Positions 7,463 to 15,619 of a stretch of 36,323 nt of DNA are shown here, piece by piece. The position numbers and the translations under genes were made by a program. The number at the start of each line of letters is the position of its first letter. Positions within the stretch are counted from its first letter, which is position 1. Source of the stretch: an uncultured Eubacteriales bacterium (GTDB lineage Bacteria > Bacillota > Clostridia > Peptostreptococcales > Anaerovoracaceae); contig CACYYH010000013.1 in NCBI GenBank assembly GCA_902778565.1, positions 1 through 36,323 on the forward strand. Reading direction: 5' to 3'. The notes under the pieces were generated by a model that ran no database searches, had not been told where the DNA came from, and saw only the letters and a list, made by a program, of their open reading frames with translations.

Positions 7463-8533
7463 ATGAAGTACGCACTCATCGGCTGCGGCCGCATAGCAAC
7501 AAACCACATGAAGGCAGCTGTCAATAACGGTCTTGAGATCGTGGCAGTCTGCGACATACTTCCTGAAGCCATGGAAAACCTACTGGCAAAGCATGAACTT
7601 CAGAACTCAGACATAAAGAGATACACGGATTACAAGCTCATGCTTGAAGAATGCAAGCCTGATTTTGTATCCATAGCCACCGAAAGCGGCCCTCACGCTG
7701 AGATCGCGCTTTACTGCATCGACCATGGCGTTCACGTGATCATCGAAAAGCCCATGGCCATGAACATGGCGGATGCAGACAGGATCATCGAACTGAGCCG
7801 TGAAAAGAACGTAAAGGTGGCGGCCTGCCACCAGAACAGGTTCAACGTGGCCATCCAGGAACTGAGACGCGCCATCGAATCAGACAGATTCGGAAGACTA
7901 TCCCATGGCTCCATCCACGTGAGATGGAACAGGAACAAAGGCTACTACGACCAGGCGCCATGGAGAGGCACCTGGAAAGATGACGGAGGCTGCCTGATGA
8001 ACCAGTGCATCCACGGCATCGACCTCTTAAGATGGATGTTCGGAAACGAAGTGGAAGAAGTATACGGAGCCACCCGCCAGCAGTTCCACGATTATCTGGA
8101 AGCAGAGGACGTGGGAATGGCAGTGCTTAAGTTCAAGAACGGAGCCATCGCCACCATCGAAGGAACCACCAACGTATATCCGAAGAACCTGGAAGAGACA
8201 CTCTACGTGTTCGGAGAAAAGGGAACCGTGAAGATCGGCGGAACTTCCACCAACAACATAGACGTGTGGGATTTCCAGGATGAGACAGAGGATGACAACG
8301 AAAAGAAGGGTCTGAAAGAGCAGACCAGTAACGTATACGGAAACGGACACACAAGTCTCTTTGCAGACTTCATGGACGCAATAGAAAACGACAGGACGCC
8401 TTACGTAGATGCAGTTGCAGGAAAGAACGCTCTGGAGATAGTACTGGCGATCTACAAGAGCCAGAAGACAGGACTTCCTGTGAAGCTGCCTCTCAAGGAC
8501 TTTGCAAGCACTGACATGAAAGGAGAATTCTAA
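7463..8533 (+). CDS. Gfo/Idh/MocA oxidoreductase, WbpB-like UDP-sugar 3-dehydrogenase
   Basis: NAD-dependent oxidoreductase of 356 residues. The N-terminal Rossmann motif is ALIGCGRIATNH, followed by the family signature VIIEKPMAMN and the catalytic-domain HGIDLLRWMFG. Directly followed (2-bp gap) by a hexapeptide N-acetyltransferase and then (1-bp gap) by an aminotransferase and a UDP-sugar 6-dehydrogenase. This is the WbpB-WbpD-WbpE-WbpA set, in which WbpB oxidises C3 of UDP-GlcNAcA before transamination. Family assignment is firm; the 3-dehydrogenase role rests on gene order and the known Pseudomonas pathway. Confidence 0.83.
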   Translation: MKYALIGCGRIATNHMKAAVNNGLEIVAVCDILPEAMENLLAKHELQNSDIKRYTDYKLMLEECKPDFVSIATESGPHAEIALYCIDHGVHVIIEKPMAMNMADADRIIELSREKNVKVAACHQNRFNVAIQELRRAIESDRFGRLSHGSIHVRWNRNKGYYDQAPWRGTWKDDGGCLMNQCIHGIDLLRWMFGNEVEEVYGATRQQFHDYLEAEDVGMAVLKFKNGAIATIEGTTNVYPKNLEETLYVFGEKGTVKIGGTSTNNIDVWDFQDETEDDNEKKGLKEQTSNVYGNGHTSLFADFMDAIENDRTPYVDAVAGKNALEIVLAIYKSQKTGLPVKLPLKDFASTDMKGEF

Positions 8534-8535
8534 TA

Positions 8536-9099
8536 ATGGCAGAATACTTTGTTCATGAATCAAGTTACGTAGACGACAACGTAAAGATTGGTAAAGGCAC
8601 TAAGATCTGGCACTTCTCCCACATTCTCAAAGGCGCCGAGATCGGTGAGAACTGTTCTCTCGGACAGAACGTGAACGTAGGAAACAACGTGAAGATAGGA
8701 AACGGCTGCAAACTGCAGAACAATGTTTCCGTTTATGAGGGCGTTGAGATGGAGGACTACGTTTTCTGCGGTCCTTCCATGGTGTTCACCAACGACCTTA
8801 CTCCCAGAGCCAAGTATCCCAAAGGAAGCGCCGGCTACAAGAAGACGCTCCTTAAAGAGGGGGCTACTGTGGGAGCCAACGCTACGATAGTGTGCGGACA
8901 CAATATAGGACGCTGGGCAATGATCGCTGCAGGCGCCGTAGTCACCAAGAACGTTAAGGATCATGCGCTGATGGCAGGAGTTCCCGCAAGGCAGATCGGA
9001 TGGGTCTGCGAATGCGGAGCGATCCTGGGCGAAGACCTTAAATGCAGCGCATGCGGAAGAGAATATACTGAAGCTGAAGAAGGATTAAAGGAAAAATAA
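8536..9099 (+). CDS. WbpD-like left-handed beta-helix N-acetyltransferase
   Basis: This 187-residue protein is built mainly of hexapeptide repeats (for example VKIGKGTKIWHFSHI, IGENCSLGQNVNVGNNVKIGN), forming a left-handed beta-helix that works as a trimer with acetyl-CoA. It ends in a small Cys knuckle, CECGAILGEDLKCSACG, common in WbpD-like enzymes. It should acetylate the 3-amino group of a UDP-2-acetamido-3-amino-uronate. It sits between the oxidase-like and aminotransferase genes, with gaps of 2 and 1 bp, so translation is probably coupled. A different nucleotide amino sugar as substrate cannot be excluded. Confidence 0.83.
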   Translation: MAEYFVHESSYVDDNVKIGKGTKIWHFSHILKGAEIGENCSLGQNVNVGNNVKIGNGCKLQNNVSVYEGVEMEDYVFCGPSMVFTNDLTPRAKYPKGSAGYKKTLLKEGATVGANATIVCGHNIGRWAMIAAGAVVTKNVKDHALMAGVPARQIGWVCECGAILGEDLKCSACGREYTEAEEGLKEK

Positions 9100-9100
9100 G

Positions 9101-10237
9101 ATGCAGTTCAGAGATTTAAAGAAACAATACGAAGTATTAAAAAACGATATCGATGCCGGTATATCAGAAGTTCTGGCATCAGCCAAGTTCATTTCCGGAC
9201 CTCAGGTAAAGGAACTTGAGCAGAAACTGGCAGAATACGTTGGCGTCAAGCATTGCATAACCTGCGCTAACGGAACAGACGCCATCACCCTTGCCATGAT
9301 GACATGGGGAGTAAAGGAAGGAGATGCGGTATTCGTACCTGATTTCACATTCTTCTCCTCAGGTGAGTGCCCCGCATTCGAAGGAGCCACACCCATCTAC
9401 GTGGACGTGGACCAGAGGACATTCAACCTGGATGCTGTGAAGCTGGAAGAAGCCATCCTGAAAGTAAAGACAGAGGGAAAGTACACGCCGAAGGCAGTGG
9501 TTGCCGTAGACCTTTTCGGACTTCCTGCAGACTACAAGGCGATAAAGCCCGTATGTGAGAAGTACGGACTGCTTCTCATGGAAGATGCTGCCCAGGGCTT
9601 CGGAGGAAGCATCGACGGAAAGATGGCCTGCAGCTTCGGAGACATTTCCACAACCTCATTCTTCCCGGCAAAGCCTCTCGGCTGCTATGGAGACGGCGGA
9701 GCCATCTTCACCGATAACGATGAATGGGCTGAGTATCTGAGAAGCATCTGCGTTCACGGCAAATCCGCAAACGACAAATACAATAACGTGCGGATCGGCA
9801 TGAACAGCAGACTGGATACCCTTCAGGCGGCAGTGCTTCTGCCCAAGCTCAAGGCTTTTGCAGACTACGAACTTGACGATGTCAACAAGGCAGCGTCATG
9901 GTACGATGAAGCTCTTAAGGATACGTGCCTGACACTTCCTCTCATACCAGAAGGATTCAGATCAAGCTGGGCACAGTACACGGTGCAGCTTCCTGAGGGA
10001 GTGGTAAGATCCGACCTTCAGGCAGCCCTCAAGGCAGAAGACATACCTACAATGGTATATTATCCGAAGCCCATGCACCTTCAGGGAGCATTCGAGGGAA
10101 CGGACAGCAGCGATGCTGACTGCCCTGTTACGGAATGCCTTTGCAAAACGGTGCTGAGCCTTCCGATGCATCCGTATCTCAGAAAAGAAGACGTTGGAAC
10201 AGTAGCAGAAATGCTTAAAAAGTATTTAGCTAAATAA
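9101..10237 (+). CDS. WbpE-like DegT/DnrJ/EryC1/StrS aminotransferase
   Basis: PLP aminotransferase of 378 residues. It shows MQFRDLKKQY and SGPQVKELEQKLAEYVGVKH at the start, CANGTDAITLAM (cofactor phosphate binding), LLMEDAAQGFGG with the ring-binding Asp, and the PLP lysine K191 in FFPAKPLGCYGDGGA. The SFFPAKPLGCYGDGGA segment is typical of WbpE and related enzymes that aminate C3 of UDP-2-acetamido-3-keto-glucuronate using glutamate. Together with the WbpB-, WbpD- and WbpA-like neighbours it completes the path to UDP-GlcNAc(3NAc)A. The specific substrate is inferred from context. Confidence 0.87.
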   Translation: MQFRDLKKQYEVLKNDIDAGISEVLASAKFISGPQVKELEQKLAEYVGVKHCITCANGTDAITLAMMTWGVKEGDAVFVPDFTFFSSGECPAFEGATPIYVDVDQRTFNLDAVKLEEAILKVKTEGKYTPKAVVAVDLFGLPADYKAIKPVCEKYGLLLMEDAAQGFGGSIDGKMACSFGDISTTSFFPAKPLGCYGDGGAIFTDNDEWAEYLRSICVHGKSANDKYNNVRIGMNSRLDTLQAAVLLPKLKAFADYELDDVNKAASWYDEALKDTCLTLPLIPEGFRSSWAQYTVQLPEGVVRSDLQAALKAEDIPTMVYYPKPMHLQGAFEGTDSSDADCPVTECLCKTVLSLPMHPYLRKEDVGTVAEMLKKYLAK

Positions 10238-10247
10238 GGGAGAACAT

Positions 10248-11576
10248 ATGGAATTCAATAACATTTACAATGATCTCATTTCAGGAAAAGGTAAACTTGC
10301 TCTGGTAGGACTGGGCTATGTAGGAATGCCCATCGCCGTGGAATTTGCAAAGCACATCAACGTAATAGGCTTTGACATCAATAAGCAGAGGATAGATGAG
10401 TACAGAAACGGCATCGACTCCACTAACGAAGTGGGCGAGGCCATCAAAAATACAACAGTGGACTTCACCTCAGACCCGGAGAAACTTGGCGAAGCCAGCT
10501 TCATCGTGGTAGCAGTTCCCACGCCTGTAAAAGATGATAACAGTCCGGATCTCAGACCTGTTGAAGGCGCTTCCAGAACGGTAGGCCAGAACATGAAGCC
10601 GGGAACCATTGTGGTATTCGAGTCCACCGTATATCCCGGAGTCACCGAAGACGTCTGCATGCCCATCATCGAAAAGGAATCAGGACTTAAGTGCGGAGTT
10701 GACTGGAAGATCGGATACTCACCGGAGCGTATCAACCCCGGTGACAGAGTGCACACTCTGACAAACATCCGCAAGGTGGTATCCGGCATGGATGAAGAAT
10801 CCGCAAGAGAGATCCAGAAGGTCTATGACATAGTGGTAAAGGCAGGGACCTTCAAAGTATCCACCATCAAGACAGCAGAAGCGGTCAAGGTAGTGGAGAA
10901 CAGCCAGAGAGACATCAACATCGCCTTCATGAACGAGATCGCCATGATCTGCGACAGACTTGGAATAGACACCAACGAAGTGCTGGACGGCATGAACACC
11001 AAGTGGAACGCGCTTGGATTCAAACCCGGCCTTGTAGGCGGCCACTGCATCGGAGTGGATCCGTACTATCTGACAAACGCAGCTGAGAAACTGGGCTATC
11101 ACAGCCAGATCATCCTTAACGGCCGTAAGGTCAACGACAGCATGGGAGCATTCGTAGCTGATGCTGCCATCAAGGAGATGATCGAAGCAGGCAAGGCGCC
11201 CATGAAGTCAACAGTCGTAATACTCGGACTGACCTTCAAGGAGAACTGTCCTGACACCAGAAACAGCAAGGTTGAAGACATCTACAACAGACTTGAGGAA
11301 TACAAGATCAAGCCCATCGTATGCGATCCCTGGGCAGACCCTGAGGTAGCCAAGAAGGAATACGGAATAGAGCTTACGCCTTTCGGCGAGCTGCCTAAGG
11401 CAGACTGTGTGATCGTCGCAGTAGGACACAATGATTACAGATCCATGTCCATGCAGAAGCTGAAAGAGCTGTTCAAGGAAGAGCTTGCAGACGAAGAGAA
11501 GGTTCTGGTAGACGTAAAGAGCCTTTACAGAATGGATGAACTCAAAGCTTCCGGAATGAGATTCTGGAGACTGTAA
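10248..11576 (+). CDS. UDP-N-acetylhexosamine 6-dehydrogenase (WbpA/WbpO/TviB-like)
   Basis: Four-electron NAD-dependent oxidation of a UDP-HexNAc to its uronic acid. The protein is 442 residues. Motifs are the Rossmann start LALVGLGYVGMP, VVAVPTPV, FESTVYPGVTED, GYSPERINPGD, the central helix KTAEAVKVVENSQRDINIAFMNE, the catalytic cysteine C267 in GGHCIGVDPYYL, and VVILGLTFKENCPDTRNSK in the C-terminal domain. SPERINPGD and GGHCIGVDPYYL fit the UDP-HexNAc group rather than UDP-glucose dehydrogenase. It follows the WbpB/D/E-like genes and probably supplies their uronic acid substrate. Confidence 0.9.
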   Translation: MEFNNIYNDLISGKGKLALVGLGYVGMPIAVEFAKHINVIGFDINKQRIDEYRNGIDSTNEVGEAIKNTTVDFTSDPEKLGEASFIVVAVPTPVKDDNSPDLRPVEGASRTVGQNMKPGTIVVFESTVYPGVTEDVCMPIIEKESGLKCGVDWKIGYSPERINPGDRVHTLTNIRKVVSGMDEESAREIQKVYDIVVKAGTFKVSTIKTAEAVKVVENSQRDINIAFMNEIAMICDRLGIDTNEVLDGMNTKWNALGFKPGLVGGHCIGVDPYYLTNAAEKLGYHSQIILNGRKVNDSMGAFVADAAIKEMIEAGKAPMKSTVVILGLTFKENCPDTRNSKVEDIYNRLEEYKIKPIVCDPWADPEVAKKEYGIELTPFGELPKADCVIVAVGHNDYRSMSMQKLKELFKEELADEEKVLVDVKSLYRMDELKASGMRFWRL

Positions 11577-11605
11577 TCCCCCATAACCATTGGAGAATCA
11601 GGACC

Positions 11606-12679
11606 ATGAACATATTATTTATTTCTTGCGGCAATATGGATTACGACGGACGTCTCAGGGAACTTGTGAAAGTATGCAGGGAACTCGGTGACGTTACGTT
11701 GTTTTCCTATGGTTCAAAAGAACTTTTCCCCGGCCATCACGTATATGGCTCAGGAGTCAGCTACAAGGACTTCATTAAAAAAGTCACCGGGGAAGCAAAA
11801 AATGTAAAAGCCGACGTGGTTTTTGCAGATAACAGAAGAGCTACCATTCCTGCGCTTCTGATAAACAGAAAGAAAAAAGCCATCCTTATCCAGGACTGCA
11901 GAGAACTGTACGATGCAAGCCAGTTTAAGGAGATGTTCAATAAGATCGGCTGTTACGCAGAGAAACATTGTGCAAAGAAAGCCGACATACTTATCTGCGC
12001 CAATTCCTTCAGGGCAGATTATATGGAAAAACACTGGGGCACTAAGAGGCCCATCGTATACGAAAACGTCAGAAAACTGGAATCTGATGAAGCCGGGATA
12101 CCTGCAGCCGCTGAGCTCATAGATCCTTACCTGGGAGAAGATGAGATCAGAGTGGTTTCCACCTACGGATGCAGCGTTGACAGGACCAATGACGTTCTGG
12201 TGAAAAACATCAATAAGATCGAAGGAAATGTTAAGGTGTTCCTGGTTGGCAGCTCCGGAAAAGAAGATGAGGAGATTATCAGGAATATCATAAAGGAACA
12301 GCATGCTGAGGATAAGGTGGTGATCCTCAGACAGATGAATCAGACAGAACTGAAGTATCTGATCAGCAGATCCCATATCGGAGTCGTAAACTACAACCAG
12401 AAGGATCTGAACAACAAGTACTGTGCATCGGGTAAAATTTATGAGTTCCTCTACGAGGGACTTCCGGTGATAACCACCACAAACCCTCCGCTTAAAGCCA
12501 TGTGCGACGAATACGGAGTGGGAGAGTCTGATGACGAGTATTACTCCGGAATCAATAAGATCGTCGGGGATTATGACCGCTACAAGGCAGCCGTGTCAGA
12601 ATTTGTTAAGGGACACGACATCGAAGATAACAACAGGGAATTGCTTAATGACCTGAAAAAAATCTTAGTTAATGAATAA
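11606..12679 (+). CDS. Glycosyltransferase, GT-B fold (family 4-like)
   Basis: This 357-residue predicted cytoplasmic glycosyltransferase opens with MNILFISCGNMDYDGRLREL and has a C-terminal half with RVVSTYGCSVDRTND, NVKVFLVGSSGKEDEEII and the donor-binding stretch GKIYEFLYEGLPVITTTNPP. Two Rossmann-like halves are apparent. It overlaps the next gene by 8 bp. The operon position between nucleotide-sugar genes and the polymerase fits addition of one sugar to the repeat unit. Sugar and linkage are unknown. Confidence 0.75.
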   Translation: MNILFISCGNMDYDGRLRELVKVCRELGDVTLFSYGSKELFPGHHVYGSGVSYKDFIKKVTGEAKNVKADVVFADNRRATIPALLINRKKKAILIQDCRELYDASQFKEMFNKIGCYAEKHCAKKADILICANSFRADYMEKHWGTKRPIVYENVRKLESDEAGIPAAAELIDPYLGEDEIRVVSTYGCSVDRTNDVLVKNINKIEGNVKVFLVGSSGKEDEEIIRNIIKEQHAEDKVVILRQMNQTELKYLISRSHIGVVNYNQKDLNNKYCASGKIYEFLYEGLPVITTTNPPLKAMCDEYGVGESDDEYYSGINKIVGDYDRYKAAVSEFVKGHDIEDNNRELLNDLKKILVNE

Positions 12680-14099
12680 TAAATTATCGCTTGATAAAAG
12701 AATAATAGGCTTGGTGGGAGCATTTTTGTTTATTTCTCCCAACCTGAACATACCGGAGTCAATACTGACGTACTGCGGAATAGAGGATCACGAAACGGCG
12801 CGCCTTATCTCACTGGTTCTTTTTGTGATGCTGGACGTAGCCATAGGCCTTGCGTTTCTGAAGAACAGACCGAGCAAAAAAATGATCGGTATCCTGGTGG
12901 TTTTCAATGCGCTGTATATCCTGCCTCTGCTATTAAGCTGGGACAAGATAGTAGTCCTTCAGTATATAATGTTTGTGCTGCCTGTGACGATCCTTTCGGT
13001 TGCATTTTGCGCAGACGATGAGGTCAAAGAGAGCTTCTTTATGTATCTGAGATATATATGCAGAGCGCTGCTCGTGATAGCAGTAGTGTATATCGTTCTG
13101 CAGTATGTGAGCTCCGACAGAAATTTCAGAGGCATAGTTCAGATACATAACATGACCTATGGTGATATGGGTTATCTTTTCCTCACGGGTTTTGTAATGT
13201 CGCTTATCGACATCGCTGAAAAAAGGAGAGTCATTGGTTTCCTCGGCCTGGTGATCTTCGCCCTTGCGGTGTTCTTCTCGGGAACGCGCTCAGCTATCCT
13301 TTGCGCTGCTTTTGCCGTACTTCTTCTGATCGTTCTGGCTTTTATGAAGTCCACCAGGGAAGAAAAAAGAGCGATGGTCATAGGTATCGGTATCCTGATC
13401 GTTACTATGATCGTCGGACTGCTCATAGTACCTTCCGGGTCCAGACTGAATTTCCTGCACGTGGATCTGACGGATCCTGATTTTTCCATCAAGAGCATAC
13501 TCTTTGAGACCACTGAAAGAAATAAGAGGGACAGGCTGGTCATTTATGTACCGACCAATGAGGAGATGTATCTTTCAGACATTTATACTGAGGAGATAAT
13601 CAATAACGACAGGCCTAAAGCCGAGACTCAGAAGATACTCAGGAACGACGTAAAAAGCAATAAGAATAAATATATAAAGCTGATAAATGAAGAGGACAGA
13701 GAAGCAGCTGAAAAATTCAGAGTGACCAACCACAGGACTTTCCTGTGGAAGGCTGCCATTGCGGAATATAAAAAGAGTCCGCTGATCGGCAACGGGTCCC
13801 GGTATTTCACTACAAAATACAGCGGCTTTTCGCCTCATAACATCTTCCTGGAGATGATGTCAGACTATGGGATCATTGGACTGGTCCTTTTGACAGGTCT
13901 GGGAATATATTGTTTTATCAGAGGGTTCAGGCTGTATAAAAAAGACGGCGAAGCTAATTGCTTTAGAATCATTTTGCTTCTGTTTTCGCACGTACCCAGG
14001 TATTTGTTCTATACCACACTGTACAGCAACTGTACGATCGCAATGACTGTGATCATATTCGTATTTATGGGAAGACTTGCAGGTAAACAGGGTCAGTAA
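12672..14099 (+). CDS. O-antigen polymerase/ligase-like membrane protein (Wzy_C type)
   Basis: Integral membrane protein of 475 residues with roughly ten hydrophobic segments and one large hydrophilic loop (about residues 265-370) rich in charged residues. After the loop comes SPHNIFLEMMSDYGIIGLVLL, the Wzy_C/WaaL signature in which the HN follows the external loop. It should polymerise repeat units on the outer face of the membrane, or transfer the finished chain to an acceptor. It is one of two polymerase-like proteins in this operon (the other is at 15620), so polymerase versus ligase cannot be decided here. It begins inside the end of the preceding glycosyltransferase gene. Confidence 0.75.
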   Translation: MNNKLSLDKRIIGLVGAFLFISPNLNIPESILTYCGIEDHETARLISLVLFVMLDVAIGLAFLKNRPSKKMIGILVVFNALYILPLLLSWDKIVVLQYIMFVLPVTILSVAFCADDEVKESFFMYLRYICRALLVIAVVYIVLQYVSSDRNFRGIVQIHNMTYGDMGYLFLTGFVMSLIDIAEKRRVIGFLGLVIFALAVFFSGTRSAILCAAFAVLLLIVLAFMKSTREEKRAMVIGIGILIVTMIVGLLIVPSGSRLNFLHVDLTDPDFSIKSILFETTERNKRDRLVIYVPTNEEMYLSDIYTEEIINNDRPKAETQKILRNDVKSNKNKYIKLINEEDREAAEKFRVTNHRTFLWKAAIAEYKKSPLIGNGSRYFTTKYSGFSPHNIFLEMMSDYGIIGLVLLTGLGIYCFIRGFRLYKKDGEANCFRIILLLFSHVPRYLFYTTLYSNCTIAMTVIIFVFMGRLAGKQGQ

Positions 14100-14105
14100 T
14101 AAAGA

Positions 14106-14147
14106 ACTGATCATCAGTGCATCTTATTATATTACTAAACGTTTAGT
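14106..14147. promoter_or_regulatory. Two inverted repeats before the Wzz-like gene
   Basis: The 62-bp gap before the Wzz-like gene holds ACTGAT-C-ATCAGT (14106-14118) and a perfect 14-bp palindrome ACTAAACGTTTAGT (14134-14147). No T-run follows either, and the second ends at the ribosome binding site GGAAGG. They could be operator sites or an RNA element setting Wzz level. No promoter hexamers are convincing here. Confidence 0.35.
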
Positions 14148-14161
14148 GGAAGGAATATAAA

Positions 14162-15577
14162 ATGGATTACAAGAATTCAACAAGAGATGGAGAACGCGTA
14201 ATAATCGATATCAAGGAATTTCTTTGGAAACTGCTTGAACAGTGGAAGGCGATAGTGCTGTTTCTGATCATTTTCTCACTGGTATTTCTGCTGGCCACAT
14301 ATGTTTTGGATAACAGAGGAAACGAGGACGTGGGACCTGAGACAGTTCTGACTCCCGAACAGCAGCTTGACGGACTGAAGGGCTTGGGAAAGACCAAGGT
14401 CCAAAGCGCATACAGAATGACAAAAGAGATAAACGAGCTCAACGAATACGTGGCTAAGGCGCCGATAATGCAGATCAATCCAAAGAATGCCAACACTGTG
14501 GTATCTTTATGGTCCATTGAAGCTGAGAGCAACTACGGAAAGATCGCAGACGTATACACCAGCGAAGCTGCAAAATATGAACTGGCAGCCGGCATCTCAG
14601 AAGCGCTGGACGGAAAGTATTCGGTGGCAGAACTCTCAGACATGATCGAGATCAAAACCAATGCAGCCGAGGATTTCGCAAATGTCAGCATGACAGTGTA
14701 TCTGCCTGACAACGCAGATACTGAACAGGTCAAGGATGCTGTTTCATCCGCAGTCAGCGCAGCAGGTGTGAAGTATTCTGCTTCTGTTGGGACTCACAGC
14801 TTGAATCTGGTAAGCATGGACGTGAGAAAGATCGCCAGCGACTACGTTGCCGACAAACAGTTATCTGTTTACAGCGGAATGTATACGCTTCACGGACAGA
14901 GAAAATTCACTTCAGACAGCCTTACCGGAGATCAGAAGACTACATATAACAACCTCGTTAACGGTACTGACATTGTGATCAATCAGGTGACCCACACACC
15001 TCTCTTCAGCTTCAAGAGACTGGTGCTGGGACTCATTCTCGGTTTTGTAATATATTTGGCTGTGCTTCTCTGGCGCGTGCTTTCAGGGGGAAAGGTGCAG
15101 AGCCCTTCACATGCGGCGGACATATTTGGGATCAATAACCTTGGAGAATGCTATCCTGAGAAGGAAAAGACACCGGCTAATATGGCTTTCTGCGATTATG
15201 GAGTCGTGAAGCGCCGCCACAAAGGCTGCACTGACGTAAGCAAGAATTCTGCTGAGGCAGGGGAGACCATCGCAGCCGTCCTCAGAAAGGATGACAAGAA
15301 CAGCGTGGTTCTGGTATCAAGCCTCAATGCAGAAGCATATACAAAGGCTTATACTGAAGCCCTGAAGAAAGAACTGACAGACAAGGGTCTGACAGTTACC
15401 GAAGCTTCGATAGACAGCAAGAACGGAGCATCTGTCGGTGAGGACGTACTCATGTCTTCCGACGGAGTGGTAATGCTGGTTGATAAGAAGGAATCAAGCC
15501 TTAAGGATATAAAGGATATATGCAATAAGTGTGATTATTGCAGAGTGCCTCTGTTAGGCGCAGTTTACGTAGGGTAA
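14162..15577 (+). CDS. Wzz/YveK-like chain-length protein with degenerate BY-kinase-like tail
   Basis: Polysaccharide co-polymerase of 471 residues: a short cytoplasmic N-terminus, a membrane segment at about 30-48, an extracytoplasmic domain (about 50-284), a second membrane segment at about 285-306, then a cytoplasmic tail of about 160 residues. The tail looks like the tyrosine autokinase domain of CpsD/YwqD/Wzc proteins in outline: VVLVSSLNAEAY stands where the Walker A strand and loop would be, and GVVMLVDKKESSLKDI followed by RVPLLGAVY matches the family's late strands. The P-loop G-K-S/T is absent, and there is no C-terminal tyrosine cluster. It is probably a catalytically dead scaffold controlling chain length. 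No separate kinase gene is seen in the window. Confidence 0.72.
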   Translation: MDYKNSTRDGERVIIDIKEFLWKLLEQWKAIVLFLIIFSLVFLLATYVLDNRGNEDVGPETVLTPEQQLDGLKGLGKTKVQSAYRMTKEINELNEYVAKAPIMQINPKNANTVVSLWSIEAESNYGKIADVYTSEAAKYELAAGISEALDGKYSVAELSDMIEIKTNAAEDFANVSMTVYLPDNADTEQVKDAVSSAVSAAGVKYSASVGTHSLNLVSMDVRKIASDYVADKQLSVYSGMYTLHGQRKFTSDSLTGDQKTTYNNLVNGTDIVINQVTHTPLFSFKRLVLGLILGFVIYLAVLLWRVLSGGKVQSPSHAADIFGINNLGECYPEKEKTPANMAFCDYGVVKRRHKGCTDVSKNSAEAGETIAAVLRKDDKNSVVLVSSLNAEAYTKAYTEALKKELTDKGLTVTEASIDSKNGASVGEDVLMSSDGVVMLVDKKESSLKDIKDICNKCDYCRVPLLGAVYVG

Positions 15578-15619
15578 TTCAGCGGGACCGTTCCCGTGAT
15601 CGGAGTAAGAGGATACTGA

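Noticed and set aside
11750..12376. Antisense open frame of 208 codons in the glycosyltransferase gene
   Set aside because: Same reasoning: convincing glycosyltransferase on the plus strand and no translation signals for the antisense frame.
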